Below, in pieces: positions 1-11,522 of a stretch of 64,000 bases of DNA. Origin of the DNA: Aphis gossypii (taxonomy: Eukaryota; Arthropoda; Insecta; Hemiptera; Aphididae); assembly GCF_020184175.1 (NCBI RefSeq), contig NC_065531.1:79268604-79332603 (forward strand). Direction: 5' to 3'. The notes under the pieces were generated by a model, which was not told where the DNA came from, did no database searches, and saw nothing but the letters and a program-made list of their open reading frames with translations. Within the stretch, counting starts at the first letter, position 1; the number at the start of each line of letters is the position of its first letter. The position numbers and the translations under genes are program-made.

Positions 1-553
1 GAGGATCTTTAATAATGCATTTTTTAAATCCTAAATTTTAGAATTTTTAATTAATTAAGTTTATGTAAACTTAAAAATATAGTTAAAATATAGTTTCAGT
101 TTAAATCACCGACCATTATACAAACATTTGAATTTGTTAAATTTCTCATAAGTTTGTTTTATAAAATTTAAAAAAAATATCACATTAATCAGTATTTGTA
201 GTGGTGTTTCAAGTATAGAGTGGGTAAAAACTATAAAGGTTTAAACTCATAATCCCGTATGCTTTTAGATAAAAACAATAAATTAAAATGTAACCAATTC
301 ACTTATAATTAATTTAATTAATATGTATATATCACACATTAATAACTCATAAGCAATCGTATTAGGAAAAAAGTATACAAAAACAGTTCAGTTACAGAAA
401 AACTAACAAACTTTTAAAATACTGTACAATGTAATGGTGGCAGAACTCTTCGTCCTCTTTAAAGATAATCCTGTCATATATTATTATTATGGCTGTTTAA
501 AATTTGAAATTTAATGTTTTAAAATATAAAGTTTTTATAAATTGTTTTTCCAG

Positions 554-3500
554 AAAGATTTCGTTCCAACTATCAGTAATGAAAATTGTAAGATACCACT
601 AAAACCGAAAATTTATATGATAATATTATAGTTTGTTTAATTTATATATCAAATATAGTTGTTGTCATTGCTGATGATAAATTCACTAGTTCGAGACTGG
701 TGTGGCCGGAACAGTTACCGGGAGGAGACAGAATCATAGAGCAAATGTATTATGTGCCTAAGGGCTACAAGTACCTGAAGACACCCATCAAACGGATTTT
801 AATCCAAACCGGTGCCGGCGCAGATTGGGAAAAGGTAAAATTAAACCAAGGTGAATTCATTGGATGTCCTGTGAGTCAATGTTGGTTGACGTTAAATAAG
901 ACACTGGGTCCGGAAGTAGACGCCGTGCTTTTTAGGCATTCTTACAGCCGTCCTAAGTACCAAGGCCACCCGGACAGGTAAATAAACTGCTAAGGTACTC
1001 ATCGTTAATTAAAAAAAAACGATTTTCTTCAACGTGATTTTTTTATTGCGTCTACCAAATGGTTTAATAAAGTTTATATACATTTTTAACATTTTTAATT
1101 TTATGATTAAGATGTGTTGACTCTGTCTTATATACGTATTATACGGCATATAAAAATGTTCGTTTACCAGTTCAATAGTGTGTTGCTATTAGAGTTTTGA
1201 TATTAGAGTAAATTGACCTATTGCACAATTTAAAGGTAAGATTATTATCTAGGCCCCACGTGACCAAATTATTAATATAACTATTATTTTTAAGTAAGTT
1301 ATAATGATTTTAAAATATACAGTTTCAAAAAAGACATAAGTTACAAAAAAATAATAATAATATAAAATTTTACGTGAGACCCTAAATAATAATTTTGCCA
1401 TTAAATTGTATAATAAGTCAATTCAATCTAATATTCTAATACCAAAACATAATAGTTTTAGCACACTATTGAAACTGGTGAACGAAAATAATTTGCTATG
1501 TCGCACGTGAGTAGTAAGACAGAGACAACACATTTGGGTACGACGTCTTCTTAACGTTATTATTATATGATGGTTCAATATCCAAAAGTTTAATAACTAA
1601 ATTATTTTAATTTTCTGCCATATCGCCTTTCTGTATACATACATTTTTTCTCATCCATTGACTAAAACTAAATAATTAATTATTCGATTAAAAATATAAA
1701 ATTATCAAATATTCCGATTCTTAATGAGTCGTAGTCGTAGTGTAAATATTTAAAGTCCTTGTTCATTACATGCGTGTATCATAAATTAATAGTAGCACTA
1801 TTTTTTTCTTAATTACGATTATAAATCAGAGATTTAATTTTAATGGCCAATCTTTTACTAATTACAGTGATTGTATATTTGTATCACAATAACATGATTT
1901 AAATATTATATAATTCTATTTCGTTTCAATAAACAAAAATACTATTTGATGAAATTTCACGATTGATACAATAATACCTACTGACTATTGCATGATTTAT
2001 AATTTAGATACGCGTAATACAAATGACATTAAAAATATCTGTACAGACTATATTTAAATACAACTTTTTTACATCCAAATGTATTCATATCACCATATAA
2101 TATTTAAGTAAAACTTTAAAATATATATATGTATATATTTGATAAATTTGTGTTAAGTTAAAATGGGTTAAAATATTTTGATACACGCGAGACTTTTAGG
2201 TTATGGATATAAATTAATAAATACATGGTAAAGTAATATTGATACAGCGTACGTGGTTTTTTTCATTATTCGTTCTTTAGATTTGGATTTTATTTAACAC
2301 CGAAGCCCCATATTCCACTTCACCCGTAAACGACGCCAATGTATTTAATTGGACAGCTAACTACCGCTGGGACAGTGATGTGCCGCGTCCTTATGGATAT
2401 TTCATGAAATATACTCCACCACTGCCTGTGGACGGAAGAAAAAATTACGCTGAAAATAAAACTAAAAAAGTGGCGTGGTTCGTTTCGAACTGCAAACCGC
2501 ATAGCAATCGTACGATTTACGTAAACGAACTCGCCAAATACATTTCGATCGACGTATACGGCAAATGCGGAAAGCTTCAATGTTCCTTGACGAAAAAAGG
2601 AGAATGCTTAGAGATGTTGAAAAATGATTATAAATTTTATTTGTCTTTCGAAAACTCGCATTGTCTTCATTATATAACCGAAAAATTGTTCACGAATGCA
2701 CTGAGGTGAGTCCAAACGTTATCAGCGACTTAATAATATTCTACTTTTAGATCTTATAAATAATATTTTAATCAATTCAATATTCTTATTATTACACCGA
2801 TTTTCGATAATTCGTGTAGAAATCACTGTGCGCGAGTATGTTTAACGTTTGCACTTAACAATCGATTCTCAATTGGTGTTGCCTATACACATAAATAAAG
2901 GAGTTATAGAGAAATTATTTTTTTTATATTATATAAAGTTAGATGTTGTATTTATAAAGGTAAGTCGTATCCTATATTTACGAGATATAAGTACAAAAAG
3001 TATAAATAAATATGATATACAATTAATGGCACTAATTAAGATTTATGATTTCAATAATTTCTGTTAAAATAAGAGTGGGTGCGTATATACTCATAAAAAT
3101 CCGAATTCTGTATTTGCGCACTCCGGATTAGTGTTCGGATGGGTCGTCGTGGCCTCGGGTCGTTTACTATATTTCAATCGCAGTCATAAACGTATATACT
3201 TTAAGTAGAAAAGTCGACGTGAGCGCCCTGTGCAGCGGGAACATTATATTTAAAAACAATTGTTGACATTTTCGTTTCATAAATAAATCTATGTATTTGT
3301 TACATTATGTGCACGATGCGCAGTCACGACGTGTTGCCGATCGTCATGGGACCAAGCCGGAGCGATTACGAATTGATGGCACCGAAGAATTCGTTCATAC
3401 ACGTCGACGACTTCGAGTCGCCAAAGAAACTGGCCGATTATTTGCACGTGTTGGATAGCAACGACCGGCTTTACAACGAATACTTCCAGTGGAAGGGCAC

Positions 3501-3630
3501 GGGCGCCATGATCCAAGACACGCGTTTTTTCTGTCGGTTGTGCGCGATGCTCCACGATACGGAACGCGCGCCCCGACACTACGAAGACATCAACGAATGG
3601 TGGAGAGGCTCGGGCATATGTCGACGTTGA
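554..3630 (+). CDS. FucTA: Core alpha-1,3-fucosyltransferase (FucTA-like, GT10), 5' end not found
   Basis: Golgi type II enzyme family that moves fucose from GDP-fucose to N-glycan core GlcNAc (family knowledge). Exons read by eye: 554-587 (tentative micro-exon), 659-977, 2281-2705 and 3324-3630, ending at TGA 3628-3630. The 659-977 exon has WPEQLPGGDRI and CPVSQCWLTLNKTLG followed by DAVLFRH, as in insect FucTA. The 2281-2705 exon has the acceptor-domain FNWTANYRWDSDVPRPYG and the GT10 GDP-fucose signature YKFYLSFENSHC followed by YITEKLF. The last exon carries the FucTA-type C-terminus with FCRLCAMLHD and DINEWWRGSGIC. Splice phases agree between 554-587 and 659-977 and between 2281-2705 and 3324-3630. 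They do not agree across the 978-2280 intron (phase 2 into phase 0), so a small exon is probably missing there. The N-terminal cytoplasmic and membrane-anchor exon is not seen and may lie left of the window. Confidence 0.85.
1114..1531. mobile_element. MITE with about 150-bp inverted arms
   Basis: The left arm starts GTGTTGACTCTGTCTTA at 1114 and the right arm, read on the minus strand from 1531, starts GTGTTGTCTCTGTCTTA. The similarity continues inward through TTCGTTTACCAGTTCAATAG and its partner, and ends near CACGTGA (about 1259) and TCACGTA (about 1371). There is no coding capacity. It lies inside a fucosyltransferase intron. No clear target-site duplication was found, so family assignment is open. 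Confidence 0.65.
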
Positions 3631-5034
3631 ATGTTGCTTATAAATGTAATAGAGGTCGGTATCGACTATGTGTGTGTCAGTAGAGTATTTGGATAAAAAC
3701 CTAGGGGGAGGGGTAGACGAGGTAAGGTTATTCACCGAAATCATAACGCTTTTTCGATATAAGCACAGATTTTTTCAAACACAAAAATATTTGTTGCATA
3801 ATACAATAATGTTGCATATTTCGTTATTTTTTGTAGGAATATTTCCCGTGTCCAAGGGCATAAGAACTTTTATATGCATATTTTATAAAGTTAACGGAAA
3901 AAAAAATATTTTTTCACAAATTCATAGTTTTAACATGACAAACAAAATTCTAAATTTTATATCGTTTGACAATATACCTAAATTAATTCTTCAATGGCTA
4001 ATTTATAGTATTGTTGAATTGTTCCCATTTTACACTTAACAATAATATTATAATATTATAATCTTTATTTTACTGAGAAATCTTAATAGTGTCCATCGAC
4101 TGTCTCGCATTTATTTTTATCCAAATTTACCAAAGCATTAATATTGTACCATATAATATGATAATGTTTTTAATTTTATCAATGTCCACTTTTACAGGCT
4201 AATGACTTTTGTTGTCAAAGCCTTAAAAAAAATATATGATTAAATAGTCATTTTTTTTCTCTCGTGTATCTAATTTATGTAAATTGTAATTTATTCAATA
4301 AATTGGATGTTTTTTACTGCATGTTATAATGATTTTTAACGCATATTTATGAGCATTAAAATTGATTTAGTACTCACAGACCACAGTCGTATATCACACT
4401 ATTAAGTCAAAAATCAAAATAGAACATAATATGAACATTTTTCATCATGTTCAAAGGTGCATCGACATTTTATGGACGTCGATACTCCATATAATATTAA
4501 TAGTTCGTTCTGTGATGTTTTAAATTTTAATTGGTGGATCGGAATGCAGTAGGTATGTTTATTTATTCTTATAAGGTTAGAACTTAGAATCTTGATTTCG
4601 TGCATAGAAATAAATTATCAATGAATACTTTCCGTGCTGGATCAGTCGGAGCCACAGCCTCATCCAAGCCGACTACACGGTGTCAGGTTAAAAAAAAATC
4701 CATATCAGCTAGTATATATTTTGAAAATAATAAATTGACTTGGAATAAACAAAAAATCACATTATCACTGGCCGTCAAATTTAATTATTAGATTTTATTA
4801 AAAAATGTTTTTTTGGTTTAATATCATACTATAATAATCATTATAAATTATAATATAACTCATCATTGAAAGATTAATCTATGCCACTTAGTATGAAAAA
4901 TACATATTACATTAAATGGACAATACTTAATTCAACATATTTAATATGAATACTACTTAAACTAAAAGCTGTATATTATATCATTTTAATCATTCAAATT
5001 CATCCTGCAAACATATATAATATATACAATATTA
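3631..5034. other. 3' flank of FucTA, no further gene seen
   Basis: AT-rich sequence. AATAAA at 4297-4302 is a candidate poly(A) signal about 670 bp after the FucTA stop. Short open frames here have no recognisable domain and base composition like the surroundings. Confidence 0.4.
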
Positions 5035-5660
5035 TACTAGCTGTCCCCATGCACTTCGTTGCCCGTTAAAAATAATTGTTCAGGCTCTATGTTTATCAGT
5101 CAATGAGTTAATCAAGTTAGTGGTGACACTAATGCTCGCTCTTTTGTCTGCCTCAAATCAGTATGTAGTGTAATGTACGGTATAGCTTTTCTATATATTA
5201 TTACTTTGTGGATTATACTATAGTCATTCCGCTTGAAATTAGAGCAGTATATTATCAGGTAGGCAATTCGCCTGTGGTAGAATGCGGACCCCGCGAGATG
5301 TGTAAGTAAGTTTTTAATTTCTAATCTTTAATTTAAATTTTTTACTTTTTTTGTATAGTCGGTAAAACAATCTGACTTATTTTATTTTTTATTTTTTTTA
5401 ATTTTTAAATTTTTTTTATATAGTTAGTAAAACAACTTGACTTATTACTTTTTATTTATTTTTTAAAACATTTTTTTACCAATTTCAACCCTTTAAAATC
5501 AAAATTTTGAAAATCGGACGACGTGGTGCCACTTAGGAAGGTATTTGGAACAATTATATAAAAAAAAATTGGAAAAAAGTTAAATAGCGTCATCACAAAA
5601 TAGGTACATAAAAAAGGCCTGTTCTTTTATATATAATATATATATAAGGATATACCTACA
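5035..5660. repeat. Dispersed repeat, copy 1
   Basis: It begins near CTAGCTGTCCCCATGCACTT and ends in a TTCTTTTATATATAATATAT tail. The part from about 5221 (TAGTCATTCCGCTTG) onward is shared, with gaps, with 8171-8560. Shared landmarks include a CGCGAG..TGT..GTAAGTTT block, CGACGTG.TG.CACTTAGGAAGGTATT, and GGTACATAAAAA before the TTCTTTTATATATAATA tail. It has no ORF. The 3' AT tail suggests a SINE or a truncated non-LTR element. Confidence 0.6.
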
Positions 5661-5689
5661 TTCTTTTCTAGGAAATAGTATATTTACAC

Positions 5690-7190
5690 GAAATGAAAAC
5701 TGAACCTAAGTTACGAAATTGGACATAATCTTACAGTTATAATTATAATTTATATGTGATTTATAATCCGTCATGTTATCATTGAGTAATCTCCGTCATA
5801 AAATCGAACAAAATATTCAAAATATCTTATCTGAAACATTAGAAAATGTTAAAAACGTTGGGTCCAAAAACTTCAACTATGTGTTGTAAATAATGGAGGT
5901 CACTTCTAAATTATACCTACAAAATAATTTGAAAATATTCATGATTTTGACGAATTGTTGTCAATATTTGAACTTCAAACGCTAATAAAAAAAATTGTAC
6001 CTATATATTCTTAAAATTTTTGAATCCCTATAGTCTATAAGAATAACTTACGAGGAACTTTGTAATAAATTTTTTACTAAACCAAAAAAGTTTTATCGAT
6101 ATTTATAAAAACGAATATTTCAAATGCCTACAAATAGCATTAAAATAAGTGAAATATTTTTAAAATTAAATCATAAACTATAAACGCTTATAAAAAAAAA
6201 TTGTGACTAACGTTTTTAGATTTTTTTCAACTACAATAAGAGCAACTCATAAAAAACTCTGTAGTAAATTTTCAAGTTCTTTTGGCCATCCAACATTTTT
6301 TTATCGACACTTCAAAAAAAAATTTCAGTAAAATCCAAAATTTCAGTGGTCTATAAATAGCTAAAAAAAAATTCAAAATATTTCGAAAATTTAGCAATGT
6401 GTTAATAACGGCAATATAAACATGTGGTGAAAATGTTAAGTGTTTACAATGATTAGTTTTTGAGTTAGCATATAAAAAAATCGATTTGGTCAAAAACTGG
6501 TTTTACCTTCCCGTTTATCCGTCATTTTTTTTTTTTTGTTTTTCTCGATATTTTTACCAAGGATATTCACTTTGCCCTCGGAAACCACCTCTGAAGTTTG
6601 AAATTGAAGCATTATTTCGAATAGTTATGCTGTACACAGACACAAAAAAAAAAAAATACAATGCATCACTCCGTTCAGAATCTAAAAAGGAAAACTTCAA
6701 ATGTCTATACTTAAATAATTTTAAAAGAATGTACCTACTAAATTATTTTAAAAATATATAATGTAAAATTGAATTTTAACAAAAAAAATTAAAATTTGTC
6801 AAAAACTGGATTTGTGTAAGAGTTTCCATTTTTCTTTATTTTTTTTTTTTTGTTTTTAAAAAATACTATTAATTTTGACCTCTCCGAGAAACAAAAAATT
6901 GGAAACTAATTTTCTACTCAAAACAACCCACCGAGTTAAAAATCTCAAAGGTTAGACTAGAATCTAAAAATTAAGAAAAATTTCAACATTTCTAAACGTC
7001 TAATAATACGAATAGCATAATGATATTTCGAACACAGGAAATCCTAACACAAATATTTGGTGAAAATTGCATAATATCTACAGAGTTTTTCGTTTTTTAA
7101 CGACAACAAATTTAACGTAATCGATTTTTTTTCATTTAATTCCGTCTATCGGGGGTACAATGGAATTTTTTTACTCTTTAACCCTAAAAA
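5690..7190. repeat. Low-complexity repeat tract with A- and T-runs
   Basis: Many A9-12 and T9-13 runs, and phrases such as ACTCCGTTCAGAATCTAAA (near 6668) that recur at about 45622-45640 (GCTCCGCTCAGAATCTAAA). Reading frames are broken throughout. It probably contains old interspersed repeat copies. No gene is supported. Confidence 0.45.
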
Positions 7191-7379
7191 TTTCCAAACA
7201 CCAAACAGGTTAACATACTGTCATAAGAAAACGTGACGATGCGTCGCGAAAAAAAATAGCAGCAGTAAGCTCCGACGTGACGGACACGCGAATTAATATT
7301 AATAAATAAATAAAAAGTGTTAAACCTAACAAACGTTAGGTTGACTATTTCACGTAAAAGATTGGAATAGTACACCAGG

Positions 7380-7778
7380 AGCGCATGCGACGGACTTCGA
7401 ACGGCGGCGGCCGAGTCGCGCGAGCGGCCGTCGGACCGTCGGCGAACGGTCTCGTCAAAAAGGGTCGGATCGTCCTGGGCCCCTGGTACGATCGACGCGG
7501 TTTCCGCGACGTCGGTTCACGCACAGTGTTGACGTCGGGTCACGCACGGTCGAACCCCGTTGACATGTCGTTAATGACAATGACACACGTTCCGTCGTAA
7601 TCGATCACTCGCGGTTTGACATATTGTTGTGATTTCACGCGATATTTTTAAACGACGAGAATCGGTCGGTAACGTTCGGTCCGAACGGTTTCGATTTTTC
7701 TCCACACTCATAGAGCGAGTTACCGGTCAAAAAAACCGGTTGTCGAGTTTCGAATGTCTGCCGCACGGAGCGCCGCAG
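7380..7778 (+). promoter_or_regulatory. CpG-rich block ending in a strong splice donor (orphan first exon?)
   Basis: The stretch is far richer in G+C and CpG than its surroundings and ends in GCCGCAG|GTAAGT, a near-perfect donor with GT at 7779-7780. That is how a 5' exon of a plus-strand transcript would look. The ORFs across it (about 71 and 87 codons) look like products of GC richness. A possible partner is the acceptor-like TAATTAG at about 9671-9677, just 5' of the gdl start codon, which would make this an alternative first exon of gdl. That link is inference. Confidence 0.4.
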
Positions 7779-8170
7779 GTAAGTGCTCCGCCGAATAACA
7801 CTGTTACACGACAGTGCAAAATGCAAATTAAACGAACAGCTCACTATTTACTCGGTAAATCGCACAGATTTAGTATTATCTATATAATATAATATGCGGT
7901 ACATCGAGTTCGATGTTTTTATCGTAATATTAATTGATTATAAATTAGATACTAATATTATAAATCGTTATATTAATTCAGATTTAACTATCCGATTCTG
8001 CAGAGGTTCCTTTTTTTAAAAAAAATTTGGCGACCCACGATATCAACGAATGACCTTTTTTGTTTTTCGGTTTAGTGAATAGAGTGGTTCGATTGCTTAA
8101 AACGAGAAAATCCCATTTCAGATTTTTGATAATTTCATCGATCTAGACTCGGATTAATAAGTTATATTAC

Positions 8171-8560
8171 CAGTCATTCCGCTTGGCGTTGCCCGTGAGA
8201 ACCTTATGATTATGTGAGCAGTATAAATATTATCAGGTATCAGGTGGACCTCGCGAGGTGTGTACGTAAGTTTATAATGTCTAACCTTTAAGTTTCAAAT
8301 TTGTATCAATTTTTTTCACTACGGTGGTAAGATACAATAATGTGCCATCTCTGCATGGTATAACAACTTGACTATTATTTTATTAAAAAAAATTTTTTTA
8401 CCGATTTTAACTGTTAAAAATCAAAATTTTAAAAATCGTGCGACGTGATGACACTTAGGAAGGTATTAACAATTCTGTAAAAAAAAAAAATTGGAAAAAT
8501 ACCGTCGTCACAAAATGGGTACATAAAAATGAACTGTTCTTTTATATATAATAAAATAAA
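8171..8560. repeat. Dispersed repeat, copy 2
   Basis: Second copy of the repeat at about 5221-5640. It starts CAGTCATTCCGCTTGGCGTT and ends with the same TTCTTTTATATATAATA tail. The two copies are in the same orientation about 2.95 kb apart and have diverged by many substitutions and small gaps. Confidence 0.6.
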
Positions 8561-9400
8561 AAATATATTAATCCGAATACGTATAACACATAGTACTTAT
8601 AAATTATAATCAATGGTATTATTAAATATTATTTTATTATCTTCACCAGTAAATATGATATAAAACATTTCATAACATTCATAAAAAGTATTAAGCTTAA
8701 GAGCTCAGGATTATTTTAGAATATTGATAATAAATACACGGTCAAAAATACAAAACCTTTTTTGGAAACAAGGATTTTCAAAATTATTGCACGTATCAAG
8801 ATTACAGATAAAGATGATTTTATCTCAACCACGAAATTCAGAGATTCGTTGTTTTTCATCTGGTAGGGTTGAGCTAATCTAACCGTCTACCCAGTTGCCA
8901 CCCTAGGTTAAGACTAAGACTTTGTCGGTAAAACATTTCCAATTTTTGAAAAATATTACCAATATTTTCTGATTGAGAAAAAACTACCGACATTTCCGTA
9001 CCTATAGGTACCTATATGTTATAAAATTATAATGTAATTTTTAAAAAACTGAAAACAAAAACACATTTATTTTATATTAATATTAATATATAATAATCGC
9101 ATTCCAATCGTCCGATATTTCATGGTAAATCAAACAAATTTTTGTTTTTTGTTTTTATTGTTTACCCCGTTGACTAATTAATGAGAAAATCAAAAATCGG
9201 ATTGCTCGAGCCGCTAGATAAAATTCTCCTCTACAATTTTCATAATGGGTAGTTTTACTGTAAAACTCTTCAATAAGCCCCGTATTGCACGAAACTGTGC
9301 AACTCATGCCATAATATCTTGACTGCAATTCGATCAAATAAAAAAAATTGTTTGACAAATGGACTTGTCTTGTTATTGCACAGACTCCTACAAATAGTCA
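8561..9400. other. Intergenic, nothing recognised
   Basis: AT-rich sequence with no long frame, no clear repeat boundary and no splice-consistent coding segment. Confidence 0.4.
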
Positions 9401-9700
9401 TCAGGGCCCCATGAACTGTCGGCGCGGCCGCCGCGGACACGACTCGCGATCGGAATCGGTCCCCGGCCGGCCGGCGAACGTTTCATGGGCCCCTGGTACC
9501 GACAGTCGCCCGGTGTTGCTGTTCTCCCGTATCATCATTGTTCTGTGAGAGTTATTATCAGCAGCAACGACGACGACACAACAACAACAAGCAACGTTTT
9601 GTGATAAAAGTTTAACAACAAAATAATAATATATTACCATGGGCTGTGACCACAGATTTCTACATAATATTAATTAGCACAAATATCCGTGTCCGTGACC
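9401..9700 (+). promoter_or_regulatory. gdl promoter and 5'UTR, CpG-rich
   Basis: A GC- and CpG-rich island directly 5' of the gdl start. It includes a NotI-like GCGGCCGC, the motif GGGCCCCTGGTAC at 9487-9499 (also present at 7477-7489), and a CAGCAGCAACGACGACGACA tract. No TATA box is evident. The composition suits a housekeeping promoter. Confidence 0.5.
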
Positions 9701-11011
9701 ATGTCCGTCGAATCACCTCAATGTTCGGATAGAATTTCTTCGAATTATTCGCTTGTAGCCGATTCAAACGAAATACCGTCGGTGTCCGCCATGGCGGCGT
9801 CGGACAACCAAAACGAGACCCAGTCCAGGCTCTATTTCCTCAACGAGCAGTTACAGAAAATGGTCAAAGAGTTACCCAGGTAAATCGGTAGCGATCGCCA
9901 TACCCCCGGTGGTTCGCTGTTGGCGACGCTTAACGGACGTTCTCGTTCCAGAAAGTACCAGCAGCGCATACCCAACGAACTCCTGTGCGAACTCGCCGAA
10001 TGTCTGTTGGACAAAACGCTGTATTCCATCGTCAAGGAACTGACCGATATCCAGCACGTTACCGAGAAACAAATGTTTCAAAAAAGGTTAGAAATGATCA
10101 ACAAACATTCGGGTGAGTATGCGACGATCGCATCGTCGGAGGCGTACACCTCAGCAATCGGTCGTGGCCGACAACATAATGTTGTTAGTGCATTTTTGAA
10201 AAATTAAAGCGTATTGAACAACAGTTCTGTTTAAGTTGGCATCCAAAAACTATTGAAGTCAGATTTGGTTGAACCGGGCAAGACTGAGACGAGGCTGAAA
10301 CTTCAAGCAGAACACAGAAAGAACTTGCGAGAATTCGATAAGAAAATAGTGACAGAGCTTGACGAAAAGGTAATGTCATCAGAAACATTGATTAATGTAT
10401 GTAATCAATCCTACCAATGACAACCATAGTATTATATCTACGTAAACATTACACGCAATGGATAGGGTATGATTACTGGTTAGGTTAGTTACTATTTTGC
10501 TGTGATCAATGATATTTATGGCCAAATGTAACATAATATATCTTCAATGTATTTATTTGTTTTCTTTAAATTGAATAACCACCAATTTTTAATAATTTCA
10601 TTTATCACTTTTATAGTTTTTTACTTCAAGAGGATAATTAGTTATATTTTAAGTTTTCTTAATTAATTTACTAATTTGCTTATTACAAACTATTAAAATA
10701 ATTACTAATTGATCTTTAATAAACACAAATTTTAACTATTTTGTATTTTCAAGTAAAACACATTTTTTTTTAAATTTTCCATCTATTGTTAAATAGAAAA
10801 TTATAGAATACAATATTACTACTGTGTTGGATTTTGAGTAATTTAAATATTATTTTATTTACAGCGACGAGAACAACAGAATACATTGCACATGGCTGGT
10901 GTTCCAGGATTTGATATCACAGATGATGCTAGCCGTATTCAAGTACAAATACGTTTATGTGATTTTATCATAAGATTGAGTCAAATCGATAAAAAACCAG
11001 ATGAAGTTTAA
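9701..11011 (+). CDS. gdl: gdl / DGCR6 family protein
   Basis: Complete four-exon gene: 9701-9879, 9952-10112, 10236-10369, 10865-11011. All junctions are GT-AG and the phases agree, giving 206 codons plus stop. The protein has the DGCR6/gonadal protein gdl pattern: RLYFLNEQLQKMVKELP, then RIPNELLCELAECLLD, then IVKELTDIQHVTEK, a middle helical segment with FDKKIVTELDEK, and QQNTLHMAGVPGF near the C-terminus. Length matches the family (about 190-220 aa). The ATG at 9701 is in frame and preceded by GTGACC. A second in-frame ATG, 30 codons downstream (ATGGCGGCG), is possible. Human DGCR6 is linked to trafficking. The molecular role in insects is unclear. AATAAA at 11131-11136 follows the stop. 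The gene is tail-to-tail with RCC1. Confidence 0.9.
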
Positions 11012-11130
11012 AAAAAACAAAACAATATTGTACAGAAAAAATTTTAATTTAACTAAAAAGAAAAAATATTGACCTAAATTATTAAATTAATTCCTCCTGT
11101 ATGTATAAGTCCAAATTGTAATAGATTAAT

Positions 11131-11136
11131 AATAAA
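11131..11136 (+). terminator. Poly(A) signal of gdl
   Basis: AATAAA 120 bp after the gdl stop codon, followed by a long A-run. Confidence 0.6.
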
Positions 11137-11522
11137 GTAAAAAAAAAAAAAAAAATTATAAAATAAATAATAATAATTGAATAAATAGAAATAAGTAAAA
11201 ATATTACATTTCAAATGAACTTAAAATGTGATTGATAGACAAACTAAATGTGTTTCATGTATACAATACATGTGTGCAACTGTAAATCAGTTCTATGGTA
11301 AAAAAATAAAACATTGAATAAATGTATTTAAAGTAAGTTTATCCTGTCAAAAAAAAAATACTGTTGAGGAATGAATAAATGATTTTGTTCAAGTTAGCAT
11401 TTCAAAATACATAAAAATTGATATAACAGAACGGATATCAAAGAGAATTTTCTAACTTAGAACGAAAACATAAGTTATCAAGAAAAAAAATAATAATCAT
11501 AAAAATATTAAATGTTGACAAG

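Noticed and set aside
9401..9640. 79-codon minus-strand frame with a Cys/Val run
   Set aside because: Antisense of the CAACGACGACGACACAACAA tract in the gdl 5' region. Low-complexity artefact.
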